From contig MCFH01000019.1 of NCBI GenBank assembly GCA_002104945.1, forward strand, positions 714,501 to 778,500: DNA of 64,000 bases, given 5' to 3'. Shown piece by piece: positions 9,709 to 20,200 of the stretch. The stretch's first letter is position 1. Each line of letters begins with the position of its first letter. This stretch comes from Piromyces finnis (lineage: Eukaryota > Neocallimastigomycota > Neocallimastigomycetes > Neocallimastigales > Neocallimastigaceae). The notes beneath the pieces are model-generated. The model made no database searches. It saw nothing but the letters and a program-made list of their open reading frames with translations, and was not told the DNA's origin. The position numbers and the translations under genes were made by a program.

Positions 9709-11019
9709 TTATACCATATATTCAGAAAGAATAACATCAATTTGATCACAATTAATGTATTGAATATCTTCTTTAGGGAAAAAGGGTTGATTAAGAGCAA
9801 AATAAGTGTCTCCTGCTTTTAATTCTTCTTCATTTTGAAGTTCCATTCCACCTCGTGCTTGAATATGAAGTCGAATCAATTCATAAATACTTAAGTGATG
9901 AGGTATAGTATAATATTGAAGAAGTGCTTTTTTGTATTTACTATTCATTTCAGAATATTTTAGATAGTTAGCTTTAGTTATCTCATTTTGACTAATTATA
10001 TTCTCATAATTATATTGATTTGGATAAGGAGTTTGAAGATTTTGATACTTCCAATAATATTCTATAAAATCATTCATATATTTAATAGGTAAGGAGTGAT
10101 CCATCCATATAAATTCTCGGGTTTTACAATCTAACACAAGAGGACAATAATCATTTGTGATAGTGGAAAGTTTGATTTTTTGACGAATATTAGCAACTAT
10201 AAAAGGTTCACTAGAATTTAAGAATTCTATTTCCATCCATCCGAATTCGCCATAATTGTGACCTCCTAAAAGATTAATAATAATATAACGCCCATGTTTT
10301 TCCAATATTTTTTCGATATCAATATCGACATAATTTTTCTCATTATGTCGATTATAATTTTGATATATACCCCATAAATTATTGATTTGTTGATCCTTTT
10401 CAGTGAAAATGCCTTCAAATTTAAACTGATCATTAAATAATTCTAATATCATACTATTATTATATCCTGTAACAAACAATCTCACTTTTTTATAACTTTG
10501 ACCAATAACACAATTTTTCTTTTCTTCTAATTCTTTTTTGAGATTTAATATATTTCTTATAGTTTCAAAAATTTTTTCTTTAATTATATTCAGTCTGTTT
10601 ATTAAAACGTTTTCTTTATTGAAATTTATTTCATTTCTTATTTTAATTTCTAATCTTTTTTCAGCAATATGTAATTTTTTTTCTTCATCTTGACTTATTT
10701 TCAATTTAATTGCAGCATTCTCTATTAATTTTTCTTTTTCTTTTTCTGTAATGTTTTTATAAGAGAGTTTGTATCGTGAACCTTTGGTTAAAACCTCAGT
10801 ATTTTTGGTGGCATTTCTTAAATCAAATGGTAACATTATTTTAGTGAGTTCAGGACTAATGTAAACACCATTTAGTTTTGTTTTACCTTCAAATTTATGA
10901 ATTAATGCTTTATCACATATATTAATAATTTGTTGGTAAAGTTCTTCTTTTAATGGCTCTTTCACCTTGGATGTAACATAAATAGTACTTTGGATATTTT
11001 TTATGTAAAATGCTCTGAA
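9709..11019 (-). CDS. C-terminal part of a bacterial-type MXAN_6230/SCO0854-like protein (frameshifted from the upstream frame)
   Basis: This frame is the natural continuation of the minus-strand gene ending at 10922. The displayed start (GTG near 10965) is an artefact; the frame reads open upstream to the T5 run at 11020-11024 (reading ..KFRAFYIKN.. then KEPLKEELY). Visible motifs are LTKGSRYKLS, a charged coiled-coil-like stretch (about residues 80-150 of the 418-residue part), then VRLFVTGYNNS, YVDIDIEKIL, GWMEIEF and PLVLDCKTREFIW. From memory these match in order the C-terminal half of bacterial MXAN_6230/SCO0854-type proteins, which has a TerD-like region. Biochemical function is not known to me. 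One nucleotide too many in a homopolymer is the simplest break; sequencing error, pseudogenisation or frameshifting cannot be separated here. Confidence 0.55.
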   Translation of the reverse strand, partial: FRAFYIKNIQSTIYVTSKVKEPLKEELYQQIINICDKALIHKFEGKTKLNGVYISPELTKIMLPFDLRNATKNTEVLTKGSRYKLSYKNITEKEKEKLIENAAIKLKISQDEEKKLHIAEKRLEIKIRNEINFNKENVLINRLNIIKEKIFETIRNILNLKKELEEKKNCVIGQSYKKVRLFVTGYNNSMILELFNDQFKFEGIFTEKDQQINNLWGIYQNYNRHNEKNYVDIDIEKILEKHGRYIIINLLGGHNYGEFGWMEIEFLNSSEPFIVANIRQKIKLSTITNDYCPLVLDCKTREFIWMDHSLPIKYMNDFIEYYWKYQNLQTPYPNQYNYENIISQNEITKANYLKYSEMNSKYKKALLQYYTIPHHLSIYELIRLHIQARGGMELQNEEELKAGDTYFALNQPFFPKEDIQYINCDQIDVILSEYMV

Positions 11020-14000
11020 TTTTTCTTCTTCGTTGGAAATAGGATTTTAAACTTAAAAGTACTTTTACGGAGGAATTTTCAACAATCGATTCAAAAAGTT
11101 GAATAATCATATCAGTCTGATTATTTTTGGTTAATAATTCATCTAATCTTCTCAAGAATATACCAGGACGTTGAGATAACAATTGAGCAGCTTCCATAGT
11201 ACGATTTCCTTTAAGATATTCAACAACTTTAGAATTAAAAGGTTGACGTTCATGTCGATAGTTTCGACAACTTTTATTAATACTCATATTAATTGAAGAA
11301 ACGGTATTTATTCTTTCTCTAAGAAGTTCTCGATTTAATTTAGGAATAAGGTTTTTAATATTCTCAATTAATAATTTTTGTAAATGTTGATGGCGTGTTT
11401 TATATCCATTCTTTAATAAATAATGGTTATTTTCATGTTTAAAGAAATTTTTATTATTGATAAATTCATTAACCAATAAATCTAATACATTTGTATAAAC
11501 AATAGTAGAAATATTAAGTAAATAATTATTAAGGTAATCTTTTATTTCTTTTGGCATAAATTTGATTTTATTTAACAATTCAAAAATATTTTCATATTCA
11601 TTAATTTCAATAGGATCTTTACATCCAAATAATTGAGAATACATTTTTTTTAATATTTTATTCCCAGTTCTTCCTTTTCCAATTCTAAAAATGTTATTAT
11701 TATTATAATTGTTGTTGTTGTTGTTGTTGTTATTATTGTTGTTACTCCTACTATTATTATTATTATTAAGAATTTGTTGTTGTAAAATATTTTCCATTTC
11801 TATATTCTGTTGATTAATGACTTTTATTATTTTTTCTATATATTGTGTAAATTGTTCATCTTTTTCTAAAAGAAGTTTATATAATCGCTTTTCGTATTTA
11901 ATATCTTTGTTCTGTGGTTCTTTAACAATACAATAACATCCTAATAAATCATTCACTAAATCTGGGTATTTTGATTTATATTTGTTAGGATGAACTTTTT
12001 CACAAAATCTTACCCAAACTGTTTTATTACTCATAATATCTTCATATCGATTGGTACAATGATTTAATAGTTCCATTAATATACGTCTTTGGAGATTACT
12101 AAAGGATTTAAATTTTGGACGTTTCGTTATGTTAGCTGGATTATCATTAGAAAATACTACGGCTAATCGAAGAACATCATTTACATTATGATATTTAGAT
12201 GCAATTTCTTCAATTGGAATATCATCTATGAAAGTTTCAATGATTATATTCATGATTTTAGCAAAATTTTCTTTGTTGATAATTTCTTCAGGAATATACT
12301 TTAAAAAGTTATTTTCATAAGTTATAAACAATTGTACATCATTAATATCACTGCTTGAGATTGCTTCTGGCGAATTGGTTAAATTAGATATTATTTGATT
12401 GAATTCGGATTCTTGTCCTAACGAAATAACTTTTAATTTAACATCTTTAATTTCATATTTTATGGTAAATAAATTATCATCCTTTTCAAAATTACTTTTA
12501 TAGCTCATTGGTATATTTTTAATGGAATAATTTAATGATTCTAAAACATAAAGCCATTTACAATAATAATAGTAAAGTTCTTCAAAACTTTGATATAATT
12601 CTTTATTCTTTAATTTTTCTTTTAAATCTTTTAAATCTTCACTGTAGAGATTTTCTCCTATAATAGATATTATATTATGACAAAATCCATCAAATTCAAT
12701 ATTATTATAAAGTGCAATAGTTTTTAAAAGAGGAATATCAATAACATAGCCATATTTGAATATGACTTCATTAAAAAAGAGTGCTGAACTTAATTTGTTT
12801 AAAAATATATTAGTTTCTTTTTCAATTAAAGAATGAATTGCTTTTTTTAAATTTGTATTTTTAATAACTTGATTTTTTTTGATTTGTTTTCCATTCTCAA
12901 ATTCAATATCTTTATCCTCTATCGTTAAAACACAATATAAAAGTTTGCATTCTTTGACTGTTACTGGATTGGATAATCTGGATATGACTGGATCTTTTTG
13001 AATTGCTTTTTCAATAATTTCTTTATATACTAAATTTAAATCTTCTTTTGTATCTGTGATAAACTTACAACGTTTGTTCATAAGTATTTTATTAAAAATA
13101 TGTCTTTTGGAAAATTCTTTAAACTCAGAAATTAATTCACGATATTCTTCAGTCTGATATGCCTTACTTGTGAGAAATGATTGAACACAATATGAATTGG
13201 AAAAACTATACCACAAAGTTTTGTTTTTAGAATATTCTTCAATTCTATTTGTACAACGATTTAATAATTTCATTAAAAACTCGACATGATAATTTAAAAG
13301 ATTAAATATTAAAAATTTATTCAAAGGATCATCATAATAGTCGGAAAAACCGCAGGCCATAATTAATACGTTTTCTACATTAATTTCGATATTTGAATTT
13401 TCTAATAAATTCATAATTAAATTTTCTTCTTCATTTCCATATCTTTGAAGTATTTGAGAAATAATAAACACTAAATTTTTATAATTTGGTATAATTTGAG
13501 GGATAAAATCTTTAAATTGATCTTTCTCATTATAATTATAATTTTTTTTCATTAGAGCTAAACTTATAGCCATTCTTTCATCTTTAGAAAATAATGTATT
13601 TGTTTGAATAGCAATTTTTAATCTATTTTTTATTTTTTCAACAGCATTACTATTATACCTTTTCTTATAAATACAACTACAAACAAAGCATAAATTTTCA
13701 ATAATTAATGGTAAAGATTCTGGAACAAAATTTTCATATTCACCAAAGTAGTTGATAATTGTTTCTATATCTCTTTTCTCATCATATAAGAATTTGTTTG
13801 GAGATTCCAAAATATATGTCATTATTTGACCTATTTCCAAAGTAGTTCCTTCAGTAAGTACATTTTTGTAAATAACCATTCTAAATTGTTTTTTATTTTT
13901 TGATTTATAATCTATGGGAAGTTTACTAATATCATAGTCTGATGAATGTTGCAAACAATATAACCATTCATTATACATTTTGTAAATGTTTGGTATATCT

Positions 14001-14533
14001 AACCTCACTAGTGGAAAATTTGGAAATTTAACGCAATACATATTTCCTTCAATATTTTTTACTAATTCATTATTAAAAGATTCAATTTGATTTTCATTAA
14101 AAAATGCAATTCTATTAATGATATTAATGTCAAGACAATAATTAAAACATGAGATATTATCATTCAGAACAAGAGGTAATTTTAATTTTTCAAGTATTCT
14201 TGTAGCTTCATTTTTTATCAATTCATTTAAATTATTCATAAAGGTTTCATTTTTAGTAATATCTTCTTTTAAATTTTTATTTTTCTTGATACTTATTATT
14301 TCTTTATATTTAAATACAAAAACTATTTCATCATTTACTTTAATGGTAGAATTTAAAAAGTTGCAATCTTCAACTGTAATATTATATGAGCTATTTGCAA
14401 AATATTTATTTTCTTTAATTGCATTTCTAATATTTTCTATATAAAAGTTATTTATACTATATTCTGTATTATCATAAATATTAAATAAAATTTTTCTACA
14501 TCTTCTTATAAGAACCGGACTTAAATTATCCAT
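10922..14533 (-). CDS. N-terminal part of a bacterial-type MXAN_6230/SCO0854-like protein with an internally duplicated domain
   Basis: 1203 codons from ATG at 14533, no introns. Residues about 50-490 and 505-890 are diverged copies of one module: both contain an ILEKLKLPL/FLNKLSSAL-type stretch, a (E/K)WLY(C/V)L motif followed by IPMSYKS or LPIDYKS, and LL(N)HCTNR before a TLW/TVW motif. The second copy contains NDVLRLAVVFS, SNLQRRILMELL and WVRFCEKVHP, which I recall as hallmarks of the bacterial family. A poly-Asn tract follows at about 930-960. Near 1120 comes RPGIFLRRLDELL and VKVLLSLKSYFQRR, again as in the family; after that this frame diverges into about 25 unrelated residues and stops, while the +1 frame carries the expected continuation. 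A bacterial origin by transfer is plausible. Family assignment rests on remembered motifs. Confidence 0.6.
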   Translation of the reverse strand: MDNLSPVLIRRCRKILFNIYDNTEYSINNFYIENIRNAIKENKYFANSSYNITVEDCNFLNSTIKVNDEIVFVFKYKEIISIKKNKNLKEDITKNETFMNNLNELIKNEATRILEKLKLPLVLNDNISCFNYCLDINIINRIAFFNENQIESFNNELVKNIEGNMYCVKFPNFPLVRLDIPNIYKMYNEWLYCLQHSSDYDISKLPIDYKSKNKKQFRMVIYKNVLTEGTTLEIGQIMTYILESPNKFLYDEKRDIETIINYFGEYENFVPESLPLIIENLCFVCSCIYKKRYNSNAVEKIKNRLKIAIQTNTLFSKDERMAISLALMKKNYNYNEKDQFKDFIPQIIPNYKNLVFIISQILQRYGNEEENLIMNLLENSNIEINVENVLIMACGFSDYYDDPLNKFLIFNLLNYHVEFLMKLLNRCTNRIEEYSKNKTLWYSFSNSYCVQSFLTSKAYQTEEYRELISEFKEFSKRHIFNKILMNKRCKFITDTKEDLNLVYKEIIEKAIQKDPVISRLSNPVTVKECKLLYCVLTIEDKDIEFENGKQIKKNQVIKNTNLKKAIHSLIEKETNIFLNKLSSALFFNEVIFKYGYVIDIPLLKTIALYNNIEFDGFCHNIISIIGENLYSEDLKDLKEKLKNKELYQSFEELYYYYCKWLYVLESLNYSIKNIPMSYKSNFEKDDNLFTIKYEIKDVKLKVISLGQESEFNQIISNLTNSPEAISSSDINDVQLFITYENNFLKYIPEEIINKENFAKIMNIIIETFIDDIPIEEIASKYHNVNDVLRLAVVFSNDNPANITKRPKFKSFSNLQRRILMELLNHCTNRYEDIMSNKTVWVRFCEKVHPNKYKSKYPDLVNDLLGCYCIVKEPQNKDIKYEKRLYKLLLEKDEQFTQYIEKIIKVINQQNIEMENILQQQILNNNNNSRSNNNNNNNNNNNNYNNNNIFRIGKGRTGNKILKKMYSQLFGCKDPIEINEYENIFELLNKIKFMPKEIKDYLNNYLLNISTIVYTNVLDLLVNEFINNKNFFKHENNHYLLKNGYKTRHQHLQKLLIENIKNLIPKLNRELLRERINTVSSINMSINKSCRNYRHERQPFNSKVVEYLKGNRTMEAAQLLSQRPGIFLRRLDELLTKNNQTDMIIQLFESIVENSSVKVLLSLKSYFQRRRKIQSILHKKYPKYYLCYIQGERAIKRRTLPTNY

Positions 14534-14979
14534 TATTTTACAATAAATAAATTCTTATGATATTTATGATATTATATTCTTATATAATACTAAGAATCTA
14601 ATTTAGATTAAAAAAAAAAAAAAATAAAATAAAATAAAATAGCATATTTATATTCATTTTTAATTATTTTATTTAATATTAGAATATTCTTAAAAAAGGA
14701 ATATCTATATATTAATTATCTTAACCATATTCATAAATATTTTTATTTTAAAAATTAAAATAATTATTTTGTAGAAATCTTATTGGTCTATTAAAATTTT
14801 AAATTTTATTATTAAATATTATGAATACAAATATTAAAAAAGTCAAAAAATTATTTAAAAAATGTGGTTTATATTATAAATATTTAAACAATTTTTTTTT
14901 TAAATTTTTATTGGTCTATCAAAATTTATATGAAAATTTATGTAAATCCATTGATACAAAAATAAAGGTGGATAATCAC
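14534..14979. other. AT-rich upstream region of the minus-strand gene and copia-1 target
   Basis: Contains the presumed promoter of the gene ending at 14533 and the copia-1 insertion site. A 76-codon frame at 14821-15051 runs into the copia-1 LTR and is not a gene. Confidence 0.5.
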
Positions 14980-15249
14980 TGTGAACATTTATGGACACAT
15001 AATTTTATTTATCTATATCATATATTTATTACACACGTGACTATTTTATAAAAACATAAACATGTATTAAAAGTGTTGTAAACGTAATGTCTACGTGTTG
15101 TAGAGAAAGTTATTTTTTATTTATTTTATTTTATTTTTTATGGTCACATGACCTTACATCTCATTATATAACTGTAATATTTACAATGTAACTTTTTCTC
15201 TTTGTTAACCTTATTAATAAAATTATTTATTAATTAAATTTATTTCACA
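14980..15249 (+). repeat. copia-1 5' LTR (270 bp)
   Basis: Begins TGTGAACATT and ends TATTTCACA. Contains a CACGTGA motif, TATATAA-type promoter sequence near 15163 and TAATAAAA-type signals near the end. Appears identical to the 3' LTR. Confidence 0.93.
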
Positions 15250-15264
15250 GATTAAGAGTCTCAA
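15250..15264 (+). promoter_or_regulatory. copia-1 primer binding site: tRNA-Lys(CUU) anticodon-half type
   Basis: GATTAAGAGTCTCAA directly abuts the LTR. Its reverse complement TTGAGACTCTTAATC matches the anticodon stem-loop of tRNA-Lys(CUU) as I remember it (anticodon CTT inside), with the primer 3' end at about tRNA position 40. This is the half-tRNA priming geometry known for Drosophila copia. The same 15 nt follow the LTR of copia-2. With the next bases (ACTCTAATC) the PBS can also fold into a hairpin. Confidence 0.7.
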
Positions 15265-15333
15265 ACTCTAATCAATAATAAAAATTTCTTAAGAAAAATT
15301 TAAAACAAAATTTTGTGTATTAAAAATTTTAAT

Positions 15334-17286
15334 ATGTCCCAACAATTCATTTTAGCCAATGACCAACGTCTTCATGGAAAGTCCAACTTTGATACTTGGA
15401 GTAGACAGGGTCTAACTAGCTACCTTGAACAAGACATAGTTGGAACCATTAAAGACAACAACTTTGAGATAAACCTTAATCTCAAAGATGAATATAATAT
15501 GGCTATTATGAGGATTATTGCTGAAGCCGCGGACTACCGTCCTAACAGCAATCTTGCGTCTGTTTATAAAACCCTCATTAAGACTACGGGGGAGGACGCC
15601 AATACAAGCAGCAACATTAATAACAATGTTGTAGCCGCCAATAAATTGGCAAACTTGTCAATTTATAAGGCCGAGATTATATCAGCGGCTGAAAAGCTAA
15701 ATGCTGATACTTACCTTATGATCATTCAAAATGTGGATGAGAAGATCCTCAGAGAGATTGGTCATAGTTCCAATAGTTACCAAGTATTCAAAAAGTTGAA
15801 TACAAAATACGGTAACGCCAATGCAGACATTGAATACTGGCTAAAGAAGTTAAGAAAATTACATACAGAAGATGTAAGCAAAGTCAGTAAAACAATCGAT
15901 AAAATCAAGGAAATCTTCCTTGAGATGTCTGAATTAAAAATGTCCTTAAGTGAAAGGGAAAAACTAAAATATATGTACAATTCCCTTCCAAGAAGTGTCA
16001 AGAACCAAGTAAGTGTAACCTTAGATGAAACTTATGATCAGCTCTATGAGAAGGTCAAAAGTTATATCAACGCCAAATCCTACTTCGAAGATTGGACCAA
16101 CAACGACCAAGATGAAGATGACGAAGTTGATGATCCAATGGATGTTGATTTTGTTAGTAGAGAAAACAAATCAACAAAGAATAAAAGCTACGGTAATAGA
16201 AGAAATATAAACAGAAGCCACCGTACCTACTGCCATATCTGTTGTGAACATGGACACTCTACCGAAATGTGTGAATACAACCAAAAGGCCAAAATGGAAA
16301 GGGACCAAAGAAAAAACAACAACAGGGCCTTTAACCAAAGTAAACAAAAGAGAAATTCACAACAAGGGAGGCAAGTTCACAAGAAAAAACAACAAAAGAA
16401 ATTCGAACAAGAAGTAGATTTCGTCGAAGACTATGACGATAATGAAAATTATGGAATTAACGTAGAATTCGAAGATATCAGACCTCTGACAGAAAGAAAT
16501 ATCTACCTAATTGAAAAGGATGAAGTTACAGAGGAAGACACTCCTAACACAAAGAATATAGATTATGTGTATGGAGAAAATAAATACGACGAATGGTTCT
16601 ATGATACTGGTGCCGCCGAACATATCGTTAATAATAAGGACATTCTAGAGAACTTCACAGAAGAGCACATTCAACTTAGATGTGCAAATGGAACTACATG
16701 TGAATTTAGTGGTTATGGTTCATATGAGTTTAAGGTAAAAGACAAAACTTACAAGTTAGAAAAAGTTTTGTACTCAGACAAAGTTAGCAAGAATTTAATT
16801 AGTGGTGTAGGACTTGCTAAAGTTGGTTTAAGAAGCATTATAGATATTACTGATGATGGAAAAGTCAGGCTTATTTTCAAGGACTCTGAAAATAAAAATA
16901 TAATGCAAACGTATTCAAATGAATTAAACCAATTTAAAATTAAGCTCATAAACATTGATAAAAAGATAAATGAACCATTTATTGCAAATTTTGAAGATGA
17001 TTTAGGTATATGGCATAAGAGATTGGGCCATTTCTACCAGAAGGATCTGAAGAAATACCTAAAACAACATAAAATTAAAGTAACTCCTTGCCTAGATTGT
17101 AAAATATCTAAAATGAAGAAGTCTCCACATAACAAAACTGTACCCAAAGCCGGAAGAGTTCTAGAGACTATTCACTCCGATATTTCAGGCCCGTTTAATT
17201 CATCCGTCAATAATAAGAAGTATTTTATGACTATGCTGGATGAATACTCAAGAAAACTCTGGATTTATTCTCAAGTCAAGGTCTGA
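15334..17286 (+). CDS. copia-1 Gag-protease-integrase(N-terminal) polyprotein
   Basis: The first ATG is at 15334 (MSQQFILAND..); the frame is open from 15313 but starts there with TTG. Gag (about residues 1-260) is followed by a CCHC knuckle CHICCEHGHSTEMC near 300, aspartic protease WFYDTGAAEH near 424, the GAG-preintegrase zinc region IWHKRLGHFYQ through CLDCKISKMKK near 560-595, and the start of the integrase core (IHSDISGPF, then MTMLDEYSRKLW). The frame stops at 17286 inside the integrase. The following frame, overlapping by 47 nt, continues it, so a 1-nt shift has occurred. The position inside integrase argues for a disabling indel rather than programmed Gag/Pol shifting. Confidence 0.92.
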   Translation: MSQQFILANDQRLHGKSNFDTWSRQGLTSYLEQDIVGTIKDNNFEINLNLKDEYNMAIMRIIAEAADYRPNSNLASVYKTLIKTTGEDANTSSNINNNVVAANKLANLSIYKAEIISAAEKLNADTYLMIIQNVDEKILREIGHSSNSYQVFKKLNTKYGNANADIEYWLKKLRKLHTEDVSKVSKTIDKIKEIFLEMSELKMSLSEREKLKYMYNSLPRSVKNQVSVTLDETYDQLYEKVKSYINAKSYFEDWTNNDQDEDDEVDDPMDVDFVSRENKSTKNKSYGNRRNINRSHRTYCHICCEHGHSTEMCEYNQKAKMERDQRKNNNRAFNQSKQKRNSQQGRQVHKKKQQKKFEQEVDFVEDYDDNENYGINVEFEDIRPLTERNIYLIEKDEVTEEDTPNTKNIDYVYGENKYDEWFYDTGAAEHIVNNKDILENFTEEHIQLRCANGTTCEFSGYGSYEFKVKDKTYKLEKVLYSDKVSKNLISGVGLAKVGLRSIIDITDDGKVRLIFKDSENKNIMQTYSNELNQFKIKLINIDKKINEPFIANFEDDLGIWHKRLGHFYQKDLKKYLKQHKIKVTPCLDCKISKMKKSPHNKTVPKAGRVLETIHSDISGPFNSSVNNKKYFMTMLDEYSRKLWIYSQVKV

Positions 17287-20200
17287 GGCACCGGACATTA
17301 TTATTGAATTCCTAAAGAATGCCAATAATACTTTTGACAAATATAAAGTCAAAACATTCAAGACAGATGGTGCAAAAGAGTATAATAGTAGTAAAGTTAT
17401 AAAATATTGTAAGGAAAACGGTATATCTAAGATAAATTCACCTCCTTACATACATGAATTAAATGGTAAAGCAGAAAGAATAAACCAAACAATTCAAAAT
17501 TCTGCTAAAACGCTTTTATATTGGGCTAAATTATCTGAAGACTTTTGGAGTTTTGCTGTTAAATATTCTTGTTATATTTACAACAAAATACCACACCAAG
17601 GAAACGATAACTTAATTCCTGATGAAGTGTTTACGAACGAGGAAGCCGATCTAAAATACCTAAAGGTATTTGGATGCATATGCTACTTTAAGGACTATTC
17701 TCTTAAAAAGTCAAAATTCGCGCCTAACTCGAAGGAAGGAATATTTCTTGGGTTCAGTGAAGCACATCACTCATATATCGTCATGGAGATATGTGGTGAT
17801 AAACTTAAAATCCACTATTCTAGGGAAATAGAATGCTGTGAAGATAAGCCGGCACATTATAATTATAAAAATAAAAATATAAACGATCCGTATTTCTCTT
17901 TCAATGATTCATATAATATCAATAATTACGACAGAAAGGACCCCTCAGAATCATCAAAGAACAACAACAATACGGATACAAATTCAATCATAAATAAAGA
18001 AAATAATAACACAGAAAGGACTACTTCCAAGAAAATGGTGAATATCCACTCCAATAATAATGATGAAGAAGAAATAGAAAAAGAAGAAATAGAAAAAGAA
18101 GAAGTAGAAGAAGAAATGGTTGAAGAAGGTAATAACAACAATATGGACGAGGACCCAGCTTATGAAAATACCAAATATAAAGACGAAGAGATAACTACCA
18201 AAGAAAAAGAAGAAACTAATATAAGGACTAATATTAATTCCAAAATGGAAGAAAATTCAAAAAACAATTTAAACAGTAATTTAAAAAGCGACACTCAAAC
18301 CAATAACAAAAATAATAATTCAAATTCGAAATTTAATAAAAATAAATTTACAAATGACATTTTAAAAGTTTTAGAAGAAATTGCAAATGACAATTGCAAT
18401 TTCGAAAAGAAAAATTACAAAATTTCTAATAATATTGACGAAAATAATAAATACCAATATCCTGTAACTCCTGGTCCTGATTACGTTTGTTATGGTAATA
18501 CTCTTGCCGACAAAAACAAAAATGAAATCATTAAAAATCCTGAATATTATAAAAATTCTCCTACTGAATATTCTACCACCGAAAATATTTCCTATACCAA
18601 AAATACTGGTGAAAATACTACTGAATATCCTAATACTGATCATAGTGAAAAAAATTTTATTAATAAAAATTTTTCAAAAATTCAAATTAAAAATGAAGAC
18701 ATTCTATTGGATGATAAACCAAATAATCCACGTCATAATTCTAGCAAAAATTCTAACGTTACACAGGATAATTCTATCTACTCTGATAATATTCACATTA
18801 ATGATACTAAAAATTTAAATTCAAAAATTTCTGATTCTCCTGATATGACACGTGATTCCCATTCTTATATTTCAGATGACAATAAATCTATGGATGATCC
18901 TGATCCAAACTTGGAAGATGAAAATGATATCATGGATGATATCATGACCGATAAATCTGATGATTCCTACCATCCTGAAAGAAAAAGGCCTTGCAGTCCT
19001 ACCTCTCTGAATAATTCCAGTACTCCTAAGAAGCACAAAAACAAATTTATAGCTACCGTTTTTACTGATGCTCCCACTACGTACAAAGAAGCTATGTCTT
19101 GTACGAATTCTAAATATTGGAAAGCAGCCATTCAAGATGAATTAAATAATTTATATTCTAACAAAATTATGTCCCTGGTTAAAAATATCCCAAAAAACAA
19201 GAATATTATATCTACCAAATGGGTTTTTGCTGTTAAAAGGGACAGCAATAATAATATTGTACGTTTTAAAGCTAGACTTGTCGCTAGAGGTTTCCGTCAA
19301 AAACAAGGTATTGATTTTGACTTAACCTATTCCCCTACATTAAATATTGACAGTCTAAAATTTATTATTGCTATTGCTGCAAAATTTAAGTGGGATATAT
19401 ATCAGCTTGATATAAAAGCTGCCTACCTCAATGCTCCATTGGATACAGATATTTATACCACAATTCCGCTTGGAGATAGCAACTTTGGGGGAGGATACTG
19501 GAAGCTGAATAAAGCTCTCTATGGTTTAAAACAATCAGGAAGACAATGGAATAAAACAATAGATAAATTCCTGAAAAATAATAACTTTAAACCATTAAAA
19601 TCCGAACCATGTATTTATACGTTAAAAGAAAATAAATACGTAAAATGTATAATTGGTCTATATGTAGACGACATGGTTATAATTGGAAAAACAAATACAA
19701 TAGAGAGAGTAATAAGCAAAATTAAAAGTAGATTTAAAATATCAAATAGCGGCCCTATTAGTTACATTCTAGGAATAAAGATTGAAAAGAAAGGATCCAA
19801 ATACATTATTTCCCAAGAGAATTACATTAATAATGTATTACAAAGATTTCATATGGAAAACGTACGTAGAAGAAATACGCCATGTACAACAACCGACAAG
19901 AACACCTCAAATAATAACCAATTTGATAAAACAAAATATAAAAGTGCAATAGGTGCATTAATATATCTGTCAAAATGTACAAGACCGGATATAGCGTTTG
20001 CAGTAAACAAAGCTGCAAGAAAATCTGAAAATCCAACAGTATCTGACTGGAATACAATTGTAAATATTTTCAGATACATATCTACTACCAAACATTACAA
20101 AATCGAATACAGTGGAGAAGGAAAAATACAAGGATACACTGATTCGGACTACGGAGGCGCAGAAGACTTTAAATCTACCTCTGGAGGGATAATCCTAATG

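Noticed and set aside
14821-15051. 76-codon ORF before copia-1
   Set aside because: Its second half lies in the copia-1 LTR and is recreated by that insertion.
17240-17286. Programmed Ty1-type frameshift
   Set aside because: It lies within the integrase core, not at the gag-pol border, and no Ty1-like shift heptamer is recognisable.
18371-19135. Frames on both strands inside the copia-1 linker
   Set aside because: Shadows of the low-complexity pol linker.
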